Positions 50,671 to 59,754 of a stretch of 64,000 nucleotides of DNA are shown here, in pieces (within the stretch, counting starts at the first letter, position 1; every line of letters starts with the position of its first letter). The stretch spans positions 2,491,501 through 2,555,500 of the forward strand of contig NZ_CP018194.1 in assembly GCF_001889545.1 (NCBI RefSeq). Direction: 5' to 3'. Under the pieces are notes generated by a model that was given only the letters and a program-made list of their open reading frames with translations, had not been told where the DNA came from and ran no database searches. Source of the stretch: Granulibacter bethesdensis (GTDB taxonomy: Bacteria; Pseudomonadota; Alphaproteobacteria; Acetobacterales; Acetobacteraceae). The position numbers were made by a program, and so were the translations under genes.

Positions 50671-51294
50671 ATGGCGCAGGTGGGGACCAAGCCATTGTAC
50701 TCACACCACAGAGTACCCTGCCGGAATACAGGGGATCAGTGTCCGGAAAGCCGACAGCACGACGCAGGTGGTCGGCTGTCGGCTTTTTATCTGTTGCCGA
50801 TGCTCCTGCTGCTCACTGCGTGCGGCGGCTCGCCACCGGGGGGCGGAATTGCGGCCAGTCAATGGCAGTGCGCCCCTTTTGCACGCGCCGTCTCCGGCAT
50901 CGCATTATCCGGGGATGCCGCGGATTGGTGGGATCAGAATGGTGGCCGTTACCTTTCCAGCCATCAACCATCGCGCGGCGCCGTCATGATTTTCGCACGC
51001 TCCCGCCGCCTGCCGCATGGCCACGCATCGGTGGTCGAGGATGTTCTCGGCAGCCGCACCATCACCGTGGCACATGCCAATTGGGTTCATGGCGTTGTCA
51101 ATACCAGCCAGACCGTGGTTGACATCTCCCCCCACAATGACTGGTCTCTTGTGCGCGTCTGGTGGCCACCGGCCGGGACAATGGGTACCACCCCCTATCC
51201 GGTACGCGGCTTTCTCTCCCGTGATGGTCGTGGAGCCGATCCAGCGCAGATCATGACGATGGCAGAGCTGACAGCACACTCCAGTGCCTATTGA
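50671..51294 (+). CDS. CHAP-domain lipoprotein (putative peptidoglycan amidase)
   Basis: About 207 residues. A hydrophobic segment ends in a lipobox LLTACGG, then a CHAP-type NlpC/P60-related domain: catalytic Cys in SQWQCAPFAR, DAADWWDQ, the GAVMIF strand and catalytic His in PHGHASVVE. CHAP enzymes cleave peptidoglycan cross-bridges. The start is uncertain: ATG 50671 gives an unusually long leader (about 50 residues) before the lipobox, while ATG 50800 gives almost none; the true start may be a non-ATG codon between. Divergent from gcrA over about 250 bases. Confidence 0.75.
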   Translation: MAQVGTKPLYSHHRVPCRNTGDQCPESRQHDAGGRLSAFYLLPMLLLLTACGGSPPGGGIAASQWQCAPFARAVSGIALSGDAADWWDQNGGRYLSSHQPSRGAVMIFARSRRLPHGHASVVEDVLGSRTITVAHANWVHGVVNTSQTVVDISPHNDWSLVRVWWPPAGTMGTTPYPVRGFLSRDGRGADPAQIMTMAELTAHSSAY

Positions 51295-51472
51295 ACCATC
51301 ATCACGCGCATCATTCCATACGTCCAATAGCGCATGACGCAGGGTTGTCGTATGATGTGATCCTTCCCGACTGGGTAGTGACCCAAAGGATATAGCGCTG
51401 GTTAATGGCTTGCGTTATCGCCATGTCCGCGCCATCTCCTGTTCGGTAACCGGTTCGCGCCTCGGAGAGATC

Positions 51473-51739
51473 ATGGGTAGTCTGAGCATCTGGCATTGGC
51501 TGATTCTGCTGGCGGTTGTCGCCATCCTGTTCGGGGGTGGGGGCAAAATCAGCGGTCTCATGGGCGATCTCGGCAAAGGGATCAAATCCTTCAAGCGGAG
51601 CATGGCGGAAGAGGACGATGCTTCCATGGAGCATGATCCGAAAAATCCCGCGGTGCCGCCACCTGCCCCGAATGCATCCCTGGGGAACCAGCAGCCCACA
51701 CAGCATGAGACGACCCCTCGTCCACAATCTCATGTCTGA
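51473..51739 (+). CDS. tatA: Sec-independent translocase subunit TatA
   Basis: Pore-forming subunit of the twin-arginine export system. The 88-residue product has an N-terminal membrane helix ([18 protein letters not shown]), then the hinge FGGGGKI and an amphipathic helix ([16 protein letters not shown]), and an acidic, Pro-rich tail. ATG 51473 has GGAGAG just upstream. TatB and TatC are not encoded nearby. mtnB follows after 36 bases. Confidence 0.93.
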   Translation: MGSLSIWHWLILLAVVAILFGGGGKISGLMGDLGKGIKSFKRSMAEEDDASMEHDPKNPAVPPPAPNASLGNQQPTQHETTPRPQSHV

Positions 51740-51775
51740 CAACATCGCTTTATATCGGCAGGGTTGAGGATAGAC

Positions 51776-52420
51776 ATGACCGAGACAGTCGCGTCGGTCG
51801 GACAGCCGCCGGAATGGGCTGCTGTCACCATTGTTGCAGCCGGACAACGGATGGATGCACGCGGCTGGGTGCCGGCAACCGCCGGGAATATCAGCGTCCG
51901 TCTGCCCGATGATACCATCGCCATTACCAGCAGCGGCAACCACAAGGGCTTCCTGAAGACCTCCGACATCATGGTGGTCGATCAGGCCGGTAAGCCTTTG
52001 ACCCCCGGGCTTAAACCCAGCGCGGAGACCCTGCTGCATTGCCAGATCTATCGTCTGGACAACCAGGCCGGTGCAGTCGTGCATGGCCATTCCGTTGCCG
52101 CCACCGTGCTGTCGATGGCACCGGGACAAAACGACGCCCCGCCCGATTTCATTCGGCTGGAAGGGTATGAGGTGCTGAAAGTATTCGGCGTGAAAACCCA
52201 CCAGATCACGCTGGATTTACCCATTCTGGACAATGATCAGGATATGGAAAGACTGGCCAGCGTTGCCGAACCGATACTTCTTCGTGGCGCACCGCTCGGA
52301 TATTTAATCCGTGGCCATGGCGTCTATGTATGGGGGGGCGATATGGCAGCCGCTCTGGCACGGCTGGAAGGTCTCGAATTCCTGCTGGCTTGTGAGCTGG
52401 AACGCCGTCGCCTGCGCTGA
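51776..52420 (+). CDS. mtnB: methylthioribulose-1-phosphate dehydratase
   Basis: Class II aldolase-fold enzyme of the methionine salvage pathway that dehydrates 5-methylthioribulose 1-phosphate. Zinc ligands are visible in VVHGHSVAATV and IRGHGVYVW, with TAGNISVRLPD and ITSSGNHKG before them. 214 residues from ATG 51776, which has GAGGA upstream. It is followed by mtnD (29-base gap) and mtnC, giving three consecutive steps of the pathway; the isomerase mtnA and MTA phosphorylase are not here. Confidence 0.93.
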   Translation: MTETVASVGQPPEWAAVTIVAAGQRMDARGWVPATAGNISVRLPDDTIAITSSGNHKGFLKTSDIMVVDQAGKPLTPGLKPSAETLLHCQIYRLDNQAGAVVHGHSVAATVLSMAPGQNDAPPDFIRLEGYEVLKVFGVKTHQITLDLPILDNDQDMERLASVAEPILLRGAPLGYLIRGHGVYVWGGDMAAALARLEGLEFLLACELERRRLR

Positions 52421-52449
52421 GACATCTGGATTGACCGGGGGCATACGAG

Positions 52450-52989
52450 ATGAGCCGTCTGACTATCTACACAGACTCCATACCGGATACACCGCTGCTC
52501 CGGACCGAAGATCCAGGACAGATTGCACAGGAGCTGAGCAACATCGGTGTTCGCTTCGAACGCTGGGCCAGTGCTGTTACCCCGTCCCCCGATGATGACG
52601 AAGCGACCATTCTCGCCGCCTATCGTCCTTATCTGAATGCGCTGATGGGCGAAACGGGTGCCGGCAGTGCGGATGTGATCCGCCTGCGACCCGATACACC
52701 GAACCTGCCCGCGTTACGGCAGAAATTCCTGTCCGAGCATACCCATACCGAGGATGAAGTCCGTTTCTTTGTGCATGGCAGTGGCAATTTCATTCTCCAT
52801 GTCGATGACCGGGTTTATGACGCACACTGCACACAGGGTGATCTCATTTCCGTTCCCACTGGCATCAAACACTGGTTCGATGCGGGCGAAACCCCTTTCG
52901 TCACTGCCCTGCGTGTGTTCACCGATACGACAGGCTGGGTGGCCCATTATACGGGCGATCAGATTGCCGACCGCTTCCCGGCTGCCTGA
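52450..52989 (+). CDS. mtnD: acireductone dioxygenase
   Basis: Cupin metalloenzyme converting acireductone to the ketoacid precursor of methionine (Fe form) or an off-pathway product (Ni form). Metal ligands His97, His99 and Glu103 in EHTHTEDE and His141 in GIKHWFD; GDLISVP is the second cupin strand. The 179 residues match bacterial ARD. Order mtnB-mtnD-mtnC supports the assignment. Confidence 0.96.
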   Translation: MSRLTIYTDSIPDTPLLRTEDPGQIAQELSNIGVRFERWASAVTPSPDDDEATILAAYRPYLNALMGETGAGSADVIRLRPDTPNLPALRQKFLSEHTHTEDEVRFFVHGSGNFILHVDDRVYDAHCTQGDLISVPTGIKHWFDAGETPFVTALRVFTDTTGWVAHYTGDQIADRFPAA

Positions 52990-53022
52990 TAGCTCTGCCT
53001 TTTCTCCTGCATAAGGCCCGCC

Positions 53023-53718
53023 ATGAATCCTCCCAAGGCCATTCTGACCGATATCGAAGGCACAACCACACCAATCGCCTTCGTGCATCAGGTTCTGTTT
53101 CCCTATGCCAAAGCCAATATAGCCGGATTTCTGGCAGCCTATTCGGATGATGAAGCAGTTGCCGCCATCCTGGCCGATATAGAGACGCAATATCCGGGCC
53201 GTCCGGCGCTGGAAACATTGCTGGGCTGGATGGATGAGGATGCGAAAATCACCCCGCTGAAAGCACTGCAAGGCATGATCTGGCGGGAAGGATATCGCAG
53301 TGGCGCCCTGCAGGCGCAGGTACACCCGGATGCCGCACAGACCCTGCGCGCATGGCATGAGGCCGGTCTCAACCTGTTCGTCTATTCATCCGGCTCGGTC
53401 GAAGCCCAGCAATTGCTGTTTTCCTATTCCGATCAGGGTGATCTGTCGCTGTTGTTCGGCGGCTTTTTCGATACCAGAATCGGTGGCAAGCGCGAAGCAG
53501 ACAGCTATCGACATATTATCGCCAATACCGGCATGCAACCGCAGAGCATGCTGTTCCTCTCTGATATCGAAGAAGAGCTGGACGCAGCGCTGGATGCGGG
53601 TTTGCGCACCTGCCAGCTCGTCCGTGCCGGAGATAACGGGGGGGCACCCACCCTGCGCCACCCCCATGCCCCGGATTTTATCGCCGTCGCACACCAGTTT
53701 GGTCTGCCCCATCCCTGA
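53023..53718 (+). CDS. mtnC: acireductone synthase (enolase-phosphatase E1)
   Basis: HAD-type bifunctional enolase/phosphatase producing acireductone for MtnD. Motif I is LTDIEGTTTP (nucleophile Asp10), motif II VYSSGSVEAQ, the DTRIGGKREADSY segment holds the conserved Lys, and motif IV is FLSDIEEELDAA. 231 residues, normal. Last gene of the methionine salvage trio, convergent with the lipoprotein gene; I see no clear terminator in the 24 bases between. Confidence 0.97.
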   Translation: MNPPKAILTDIEGTTTPIAFVHQVLFPYAKANIAGFLAAYSDDEAVAAILADIETQYPGRPALETLLGWMDEDAKITPLKALQGMIWREGYRSGALQAQVHPDAAQTLRAWHEAGLNLFVYSSGSVEAQQLLFSYSDQGDLSLLFGGFFDTRIGGKREADSYRHIIANTGMQPQSMLFLSDIEEELDAALDAGLRTCQLVRAGDNGGAPTLRHPHAPDFIAVAHQFGLPHP

Positions 53719-53742
53719 TGCGGGATGATCGCCCTTTCTCTT

Positions 53743-54462
53743 TCAACGTTTGGGCAGGGTCAGGACTCCTGCAGGCGGAGACAAATTTGTCGGAGAAGGG
53801 CCCGTTGCGGCTGAACCGGGTGTCGCCGGAGGCTCAGGCACCACAGGCTCAGGCAAAGGTGCCGTCTTGACGCCGGGAGGAGCCTGCAAGGTCTGTTGCT
53901 GCACAGCCCCCGGCACCGAGATCATTGACGTATCCTGCAACCAGTCCTTCAGTGAATGCCGAATCTGATATTCCAGTTCGACATTCATATCGTTCATCAT
54001 ACCTTTGGTGACATCGTAGAGCGCCGCCTGCAACGCATTTGGGCCACGATCGGGATCCGTCAGCGCTCTGGTAACGCGGGCCTCGGCAAAGCCGCTGCGT
54101 GTGCCGCTGCCAGTATAGACATCGACATGCACCGCCATCGCCCCGTTCAGCATGCCATGTGACGGAACAATCGAGGCATCCAGAATCTTCACCTCGGCCC
54201 GGCCGCTGCTGCCGCCCGGCACGATGCGCTCTCTCAGATCCTCCGCCAGCGCCTGCGCGGGAGGAACCGGCGATTGCGGACCAAGATCACCCGCCTTCGG
54301 CAGGAAATCCGGTGTCACCTGCACATCACCCACATTCAGACGCAGCTTGGTGAGATAGGAATAATTGAGCGGTGCGAAACTGCGCGGCTCATCATCGCTG
54401 GAGCAGGCTGCCAGTGCGGCCATGACGGCCATGGCGGTGAGGCGCAGAACATGCGCCGCCAT
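53743..54462 (-). CDS. lipoprotein of unknown function
   Basis: 239 residues with a type II signal: AMAVMAALAAC, then SSDD after the lipidated Cys, suggesting outer-membrane sorting is possible. The middle contains LNVGDVQVTPDF and the strand-rich VKILDASIVPSHGML, similar in feel to small assembly-type lipoproteins, but I do not recognise the family with certainty. The last ~45 residues are Pro-rich. ATG 54462 was chosen because CGGAGG lies 7 bases upstream; the frame is open further upstream. hslO lies upstream on the same strand. Confidence 0.8.
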   Translation of the reverse strand: MAAHVLRLTAMAVMAALAACSSDDEPRSFAPLNYSYLTKLRLNVGDVQVTPDFLPKAGDLGPQSPVPPAQALAEDLRERIVPGGSSGRAEVKILDASIVPSHGMLNGAMAVHVDVYTGSGTRSGFAEARVTRALTDPDRGPNALQAALYDVTKGMMNDMNVELEYQIRHSLKDWLQDTSMISVPGAVQQQTLQAPPGVKTAPLPEPVVPEPPATPGSAATGPSPTNLSPPAGVLTLPKR

Positions 54463-54582
54463 CGGATACCTCCGCACGCGCCAGGCAGATGGGGGGAAGG
54501 ATGTCATCGCCGGAGTCTCACACTGCACGTTCATTCGATCTCTTCCACTTGCTTCAGCCACTCTGCCCAGGCGCATCCTTAT

Positions 54583-55536
54583 TCAGGCTTTACCCCGGAC
54601 CTCTTCACGCGCGAACCGGAAATCAAGGTTACAGAATTCACAGGTCATGACGATATCCTGCTCAACCGTCATATGATCCAGATCGTCGGTGCTGAAAGTT
54701 TCCAGAACACCTGCCAGCCGTGCCCGGCTGCACCGGCAACCGAAGGCCAGCGCTCGCGGGCGATCCGCCGCGACACCTTCGGAATGGAACAGTTGATACA
54801 GCAGACGCTCCGGCGGCAGCTCATCATCCAGCAGTTCCGAATCACGCAGCGTCCCGGCCAGCGCCAGAGCGGCGCGCCAGCTTTCCTGATGATCCTCCGT
54901 TATCTCCGGCAGTGCGCCCGTGCCGCCTTCCCGTGCCACCTGCTCCAGCACAAGGGCGCCAGCCCGCCAGCCATTTTCTGTCTGGCGACAGGCCAGTTGC
55001 ACATGACACTGCATCTGCTCGCTGGTCTGGAAATAATGCAGCGCCATGGCAGCGAGCGTCTCCCCCTCAATGCCGACGATCCCCTGATGAGGCTCCCTGT
55101 CCGGTCCCTGATCGACCAGAAAGGCGAAATATCCCTGCCCCAGCAATTGGGCGGCAGTGGGTTGGGGCGTCTCTGCCAGAAGGGCTTCAAGCGCTTCACC
55201 GTCAGTACGGGCATAGCCACGCAGCGCACCGGTATCGGTGCAGTCCGCCAGCAGCAGACGCAACGGGCCGTCACCCTTGATCTGCACGCTGAAGGAGCCG
55301 CGGAATTTCAACGCTCCGGCCATGGCGGCAGCCAGAGCCAGCACCTGACCGACCAGCTCCGCCACAACGGGCGGATGATCATGGCGGTTCAGCAAGGCAT
55401 CCGCCAACGGGCCAAGACGTACAAGACGGCCACGGACCGGACGATCGGGAATGAAAAAAGGCGTCATACCACGCGGCACGACGATATCGGGGACGTCTGG
55501 ACGTCCACCATCCAGAAATGCGGGTGTATCGGACAT
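54583..55536 (-). CDS. hslO: redox-regulated chaperone Hsp33
   Basis: Cytosolic holdase activated by oxidation. The N-terminal domain has the family blocks FRGSFSVQIKGDGPL and GQGYFAFLVDQG; the C-terminal zinc switch is visible as CRC and, about 30 residues later, CEFC, so all four zinc cysteines are present. 317 residues, slightly longer than E. coli Hsp33 owing to a ~25-residue N-terminal extension. The lipoprotein gene follows on the same strand after 120 bases. Confidence 0.96.
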   Translation of the reverse strand: MSDTPAFLDGGRPDVPDIVVPRGMTPFFIPDRPVRGRLVRLGPLADALLNRHDHPPVVAELVGQVLALAAAMAGALKFRGSFSVQIKGDGPLRLLLADCTDTGALRGYARTDGEALEALLAETPQPTAAQLLGQGYFAFLVDQGPDREPHQGIVGIEGETLAAMALHYFQTSEQMQCHVQLACRQTENGWRAGALVLEQVAREGGTGALPEITEDHQESWRAALALAGTLRDSELLDDELPPERLLYQLFHSEGVAADRPRALAFGCRCSRARLAGVLETFSTDDLDHMTVEQDIVMTCEFCNLDFRFAREEVRGKA

Positions 55537-55693
55537 GAGACGCTAAATAGGCGCTGCCTGCCCTTACCGCTACTGTCTTGTGATGGCATTTCTGCACCCG
55601 ACCGACCCATACGATCAGCGCAGGGAGGCTGATACACACGATCATGGACGGGAAATGCAGGCACATCAGCCATTCTCAGGCGAGACAGGAGGC

Positions 55694-55996
55694 TCAGGTG
55701 AGATAGGAATGCACCAGCCTGATCAGTTCCTCAGCCGCCCGAGATGAATCCCGTGCGTTCCGGGCATCGACAATCTGCTCCCGGATATGATCCTCGATGA
55801 TTTCCGCGATGAATCCATCCATCGCTCCGCGACAGGCTGTCGCCTGCTGGATCAGTTTGGTACTGGCGGCACCCTGCTCCAGAACCGCGCGATGCAACGC
55901 ATCGACCTGCCCGCGAATACGCTTGAGCCGCTTCAGGAGTCTGGTTTTTTCATCGGCCCTGGAGGGGATCTGGATATTTTCGGGGGTTGATCTCAT
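55694..55996 (-). CDS. CsoR/RcnR/FrmR-family regulator lacking the usual cysteine
   Basis: All-helical DNA-binding repressor of 100 residues: RLKRIRGQVDAL (helix 1), ACRGAMDGFIAEIIEDHI (helix 2), and a C-terminal EELIRLVHSYL. Compared with E. coli FrmR as I remember it, His70 matches FrmR His60, but the conserved reactive/metal-binding Cys (FrmR Cys35) falls on Ser45; a different Cys (Cys55) appears ten residues later. So metal or aldehyde sensing may be changed. ATG 55996 lies inside an operator-like palindrome. No transporter or detoxification gene is adjacent. Confidence 0.88.
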   Translation of the reverse strand: MRSTPENIQIPSRADEKTRLLKRLKRIRGQVDALHRAVLEQGAASTKLIQQATACRGAMDGFIAEIIEDHIREQIVDARNARDSSRAAEELIRLVHSYLT

Positions 55997-56010
55997 ACCC
56001 CCATGGGTAT
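55995..56010. promoter_or_regulatory. operator-like palindrome at the CsoR-type gene start
   Basis: ATACCC-CCAT-GGGTAT, a perfect 6-bp inverted repeat around a 4-base centre, with C/G tracts flanked by AT as in CsoR/RcnR/FrmR operators. It overlaps the start codon of the regulator gene, pointing to autorepression. Confidence 0.65.
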
Positions 56011-56325
56011 ACGCCAAAGGCCGTGATGAATGCGAGGCTTTCCTGTCGCGCAATCAGCCACGACTTCGCGACCGGCCTTCACCGGTCATGTGCAACCAGT
56101 CAGGGATCACCATGAACCCGCGATCCAGCAGCCAGCCCCCGGAAGGCGACAGTAGGCGTTTCACGCCTGCACTGACGATTCCGACGGGCTGGACATCATG
56201 CCCGGGTGTGCATGGAACACCGATAGCAAGGCGTCCGCAGGGCTGAGACCATGCGCCGCCGATCTTTCGGCGGCCAGACACTCCCGAGCTTCAGCAACCG
56301 CTTGAGCAAAAAGGAGGTGTCTGTG
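56011..56325. promoter_or_regulatory. intergenic region between CsoR-type gene and the 61-residue gene
   Basis: About 315 bases without a recognisable gene; open frames here are short and unremarkable. It contains a GC-rich hairpin of GCCGCC/GGCGGC type (about 56251-56274) ahead of the small gene, and its left edge carries the CsoR-type operator. It must hold the promoters of both divergent genes. No known riboswitch class fitted. Confidence 0.35.
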
Positions 56326-56511
56326 ATGAGCACCCTTCTTCATATCGACGATCTGCACCGTCACCTGACGCTGCTGCCGGAAACGCTTTTCCAAACCGGG
56401 CAGACGATATCCCGTCCCATCCTGCGCGCTCAATGGCATGTAGGGGAAGATGGCCGCCCGGCCTGCAGGTGGGTAGCAGCCACCCCGCCCACATCTCACG
56501 CAACCCGCTAA
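56326..56511 (+). CDS. small protein of unknown function
   Basis: 61 residues, supported by a perfect AAGGAGGT ribosome-binding site 8 bases before the ATG at 56326. The sequence is soluble, with a helical start (LLHIDDLHRHLTLLP) and a basic, Trp-containing end (RPILRAQWHVGEDG). A single Cys is present; no signal peptide and no membrane span. I do not recognise a family. It is divergent from the CsoR-type gene, whose operator is about 315 bases upstream, and convergent with cysE. Confidence 0.6.
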   Translation: MSTLLHIDDLHRHLTLLPETLFQTGQTISRPILRAQWHVGEDGRPACRWVAATPPTSHATR

Positions 56512-56564
56512 AAAACGAGCCTCCGGCTGGCTCCGGGCCTGATAATTTCCGTTCAGGCCCGGAG
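56510..56564 (-). terminator. cysE terminator with adjoining 12-bp inverted repeat
   Basis: On the minus strand, downstream of cysE, a perfect 12-bp stem (CTCCGGGCCTGA at 56531-56542 with its complement at 56553-56564) is followed by a second small hairpin GAGCC/GGCTC (56517-56533) and then six T residues (56515-56510). The T-run overlaps the stop codon of the small plus-strand gene. Confidence 0.75.
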
Positions 56565-56570
56565 AGACTG

Positions 56571-57416
56571 TCAGATGACGTATTCGGGAGGGGGCAGAGT
56601 CTGATCCATGGTCAGTGCGGGCATGCCCTTGTTGGGCGGACCTACCGGCCGCGCCGGAACGCCCACCACCGTGGTATAGGGAGGAACCGGGTCCAGCACG
56701 ATACTGCCCGCACCAACCTTCGCCCCCTCACCGATCGTCACATTGCCGAGTATCTTGGCACCGGCACCGATCAGTACGCCGCGCATGACCTTGGGATGGC
56801 GATCCCCGATTTCCTTACCGGTTCCGCCCAGCGTGACCTCCTGCAGGATGGAAACATCATCCTCCACAACGGCTGTCTCACCGATCACCAGACCGGTCGC
56901 ATGGTCGATCAGAATACCATGACCCAGCCGGGCCGCGGGATGGATATCAACTGCGAAGCATTCCGACATACGGCTTTGAAACACCCGCGCCATATGCTCC
57001 CGGCCATGGGCCCAGAGATGATGGCTGATGCGATACGCCTGCAAGGCCTGAAACCCCTTGAAAAACATGAACGGGGTGAGAAGGTCCGGACAGGCGGGAT
57101 CGCGATCCCGGATTGCCGTCAGGTCAATGATCGCGCTTTCCACCAGAGCGGGATCGGTCTCATACGCATCGCCGATCGGCCCCAGCAACTGGGCCGCCGG
57201 CATCCATTCATTGCCGAGCTTATGCGCGATCAGGGCACTGAGTGCCGCCGGGAAACATCCATGCACCAGCAAGGCACGTTCCAGCCCGGCTGACATAGCC
57301 GGATCGGCCAGGGCAATTTCCCGCGCTTCACGACACAGGTTGAACCACGCCTCCTCGACATGGATCGAACCGGCGGCAACCCGGCGGCATAAGGCGGCAG
57401 TGGCTGAGGACATCAT
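56571..57416 (-). CDS. cysE: serine O-acetyltransferase
   Basis: First committed step of cysteine synthesis, acetylating serine with acetyl-CoA. The 281-residue product has the N-terminal helical SATase domain (about 15-150) with MFFKGFQALQAYRISHHLW, and a left-handed beta-helix of hexapeptide repeats with the catalytic region DIHPAARLGHGILIDHATG, GGTGKEIGDRHPK and GAGAKILGNV. A Pro-rich tail ends it. Single gene; argF lies upstream on the same strand. Confidence 0.96.
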   Translation of the reverse strand: MMSSATAALCRRVAAGSIHVEEAWFNLCREAREIALADPAMSAGLERALLVHGCFPAALSALIAHKLGNEWMPAAQLLGPIGDAYETDPALVESAIIDLTAIRDRDPACPDLLTPFMFFKGFQALQAYRISHHLWAHGREHMARVFQSRMSECFAVDIHPAARLGHGILIDHATGLVIGETAVVEDDVSILQEVTLGGTGKEIGDRHPKVMRGVLIGAGAKILGNVTIGEGAKVGAGSIVLDPVPPYTTVVGVPARPVGPPNKGMPALTMDQTLPPPEYVI

Positions 57417-57494
57417 GTCTCACTGGATGCTATCGTTGCAGGGAACGTAGGAAGCCTACCCTTTTCCTGCCAGAGCCTACGGCGTGCCTTCATA

Positions 57495-58445
57495 CTATCG
57501 TAGCATTCCCATGGCCCAGACCAGCACGCCTTTCTGGGCGTGAAGACGGTTCTCAGCCTCATCGAACACCACGGAATGAGGGCCATCAATCACGCCATCC
57601 GTGACTTCCTCCCCCCGATGGGCGGGCAGGCAATGCATGAACAACGCATCCGGCGCCGCCAGCGCCATCAGCGCTTCATCCACCTGATAGGGGCGCAGCT
57701 TTTCATGACGGCCTGCAGGATCGTCGGACATGCTGACCCAACAATCCGTCACCACACATTGCACACCGGCGACCGCCTCTTTCGGATCAGCCACCAGCGT
57801 CACATCCCCGCCATTATCCCGCGCCCAGGCAACGATATCAGCGTGCGGCTGGAGTGTATCAGGGCAGGCCAGACGCAGGCTGAACCCGAACCGCGCCGTG
57901 GCCTCGATCCAGCTATGAGCCACATTATTGCCATCCCCGATCCAGGCAACGGTCTTACCGGCAATCGGGCCGCGATGCTCCTCGAATGTCAGGATATCGG
58001 CCATGATCTGACAGGGATGAGACAGCTCCGTCAGGCCATTGATGACCGGAACAGCAGCATGGCGCGCCAGCTCATGCAGTTTCGTGCTTGATCCGGTACG
58101 CAGCATCACCGCATCAACATAGCGGGACAGCACCCGTGCCGTATCGGCCAGCGTCTCACCACGACCGAGCTGCATTTCCTTGCCCGAGAGCATGATGACA
58201 TCACCGCCAAGCTGACGCATGGCCAGTTCAAAGCTGATGCGGGTCCGGGTGCTGGGTTTTTCGAAAATCAACGCCAGCGTGCGCCCTGCCAGCGGGCGGG
58301 AGGACGTATCGGCGCGCTTGAACCCGGCGGCAGCATCCAGCATGCGGCGCAGTGCATCCGGCTCAATGTCTTTCAGATCCAGAAAATGCCGGACACAGGA
58401 AGCGTCCGGACCGGCTCCGGCAGCAATTCTGGCGGACATGCTCAT
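57495..58445 (-). CDS. argF: ornithine carbamoyltransferase
   Basis: Makes citrulline from ornithine and carbamoyl phosphate. The 316-residue product shows the carbamoyl-phosphate loop [11 protein letters not shown], the [11 protein letters not shown] segment, SMSDDP and the ornithine-binding [12 protein letters not shown]. Its ATG overlaps the argD stop (ATGA), so argD-argF are translationally coupled, a pairing common in alphaproteobacteria. The 78-base gap to cysE holds no gene. Confidence 0.98.
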   Translation of the reverse strand: MSMSARIAAGAGPDASCVRHFLDLKDIEPDALRRMLDAAAGFKRADTSSRPLAGRTLALIFEKPSTRTRISFELAMRQLGGDVIMLSGKEMQLGRGETLADTARVLSRYVDAVMLRTGSSTKLHELARHAAVPVINGLTELSHPCQIMADILTFEEHRGPIAGKTVAWIGDGNNVAHSWIEATARFGFSLRLACPDTLQPHADIVAWARDNGGDVTLVADPKEAVAGVQCVVTDCWVSMSDDPAGRHEKLRPYQVDEALMALAAPDALFMHCLPAHRGEEVTDGVIDGPHSVVFDEAENRLHAQKGVLVWAMGMLR

Positions 58446-59638
58446 GATGCAGCCCCCACCATTTCACGCGCAAGTGTTGCGGCCGTCTCACGAATGATCG
58501 AAAGGGCCGCATCGCAATCTGCTTCCGTCACAACCAGCGGAGGCGCCAGACGGAGCACATTTTCTCCGGCTGCCACACTCAGCAAACCATTTTTACGCAA
58601 CGCTTCCTGTACGGCCGTATTGGCGGGACCGCAGAGCAGGCCAAGCAACAGGCCCTTGCCGCGCACATCCTTGAAGATCTGTGGGTAATCCAGAACAATG
58701 GCCTCCAGCCCGGTGCGCAGCTGCTGCCCGCGTTGCTGGACAGCATCCAGAAATCCGGGAGCCAACACTACATCCAGCACGGCATTGGCCGCAGCACAGG
58801 CCAGCGGGTTGCCACCATAGGTAGTGCCATGCGTGCCGGGCGTCAGATGACGCGCCAGTTCGTGGCGCGCCAGCACGGCCCCCATCGGGAAACCGCCCGC
58901 AATCCCCTTGGCGGAGGACATGACATCCGGCGCGGCATCATGCGCCCATTCATGCGCCCAGAGCCGACCGGTGCGCCCCATGCCACATTGAATTTCGTCA
59001 TAACCAAGCAACAGCCCATGCTCATCGCACAGCGCCCGAAGCTGACGCAGGAAATCGAGCGCGATCACACGGATACCGCCCTCACCCTGAATAGGCTCAA
59101 TCAGGATACCCGCCGTTTCCGGCGTGATGGCCGCCCGCACCGCGGCGATATCGCCGGGAGGAACCTGATCAAACCCATCGACCGCCGGACCGAAACCCGC
59201 CTGATATTTCGGATTGCCGGTGGCAGAGAGCATGGCCAGAGTCCGACCATGGAATGCTCCCTGAAAGCAGATCATCCGCCAGCGTTCCGGATGCCCGGTC
59301 TCGCTCTGGGTGCGACGGATCAGCTTGACCAGCCCTTCATTGGCCTCGGCCCCGGAATTGCAGAAAAATGCGGCCTCCGCGAAGGAATGCGCCGTCAGAC
59401 GCTCGGCCAGACGTTCGGCCTCCGGCACGCGATAGAGGTTGGAGACATGCATGACCTTCGCCGCCTGCGCCGCGATAGCACCGGTCAGGCCGGGATGCGC
59501 ATGTCCGAGCGAAGAAGTAGCAATCCCCGCTCCGAAATCGAGGTATCGTCGGCCATTCACTGCCGTCAGCCATGCGCCTTCTCCCCGCTCGAAAGCGAGA
59601 TCGGCACGGTTGTAATTCGGCATCAGGGCGGAGGTCAC
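58442..59638 (-). CDS. argD: acetylornithine aminotransferase
   Basis: PLP class III aminotransferase of arginine synthesis; may also serve lysine synthesis. 398 residues from GTG 59638, which has AAGGA upstream; ATG 59623 is an alternative and the longer open frame lacks homology. Motifs: [13 protein letters not shown], the [11 protein letters not shown] strand, [13 protein letters not shown], and the PLP lysine in [11 protein letters not shown], with [13 protein letters not shown] next. Overlaps argF by ATGA. Divergent from recX. Confidence 0.96.
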   Translation of the reverse strand: MTSALMPNYNRADLAFERGEGAWLTAVNGRRYLDFGAGIATSSLGHAHPGLTGAIAAQAAKVMHVSNLYRVPEAERLAERLTAHSFAEAAFFCNSGAEANEGLVKLIRRTQSETGHPERWRMICFQGAFHGRTLAMLSATGNPKYQAGFGPAVDGFDQVPPGDIAAVRAAITPETAGILIEPIQGEGGIRVIALDFLRQLRALCDEHGLLLGYDEIQCGMGRTGRLWAHEWAHDAAPDVMSSAKGIAGGFPMGAVLARHELARHLTPGTHGTTYGGNPLACAAANAVLDVVLAPGFLDAVQQRGQQLRTGLEAIVLDYPQIFKDVRGKGLLLGLLCGPANTAVQEALRKNGLLSVAAGENVLRLAPPLVVTEADCDAALSIIRETAATLAREMVGAAS

Positions 59639-59754
59639 CAACAGAGTCCTTGATATTTCGGTTTTTAAACTCCGATTTTCCGCACCTTGAGTGGGTAAGT
59701 CAATTATTCTGACCGCATATCGGATGCCGAACCCTTCGCAAGCCAATAAAGCCA

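Noticed and set aside
56011-56325. Riboswitch in the leader of the 61-residue gene
   Set aside because: A CTGAGA string resembles part of a TPP element, but the other conserved TPP blocks are missing.
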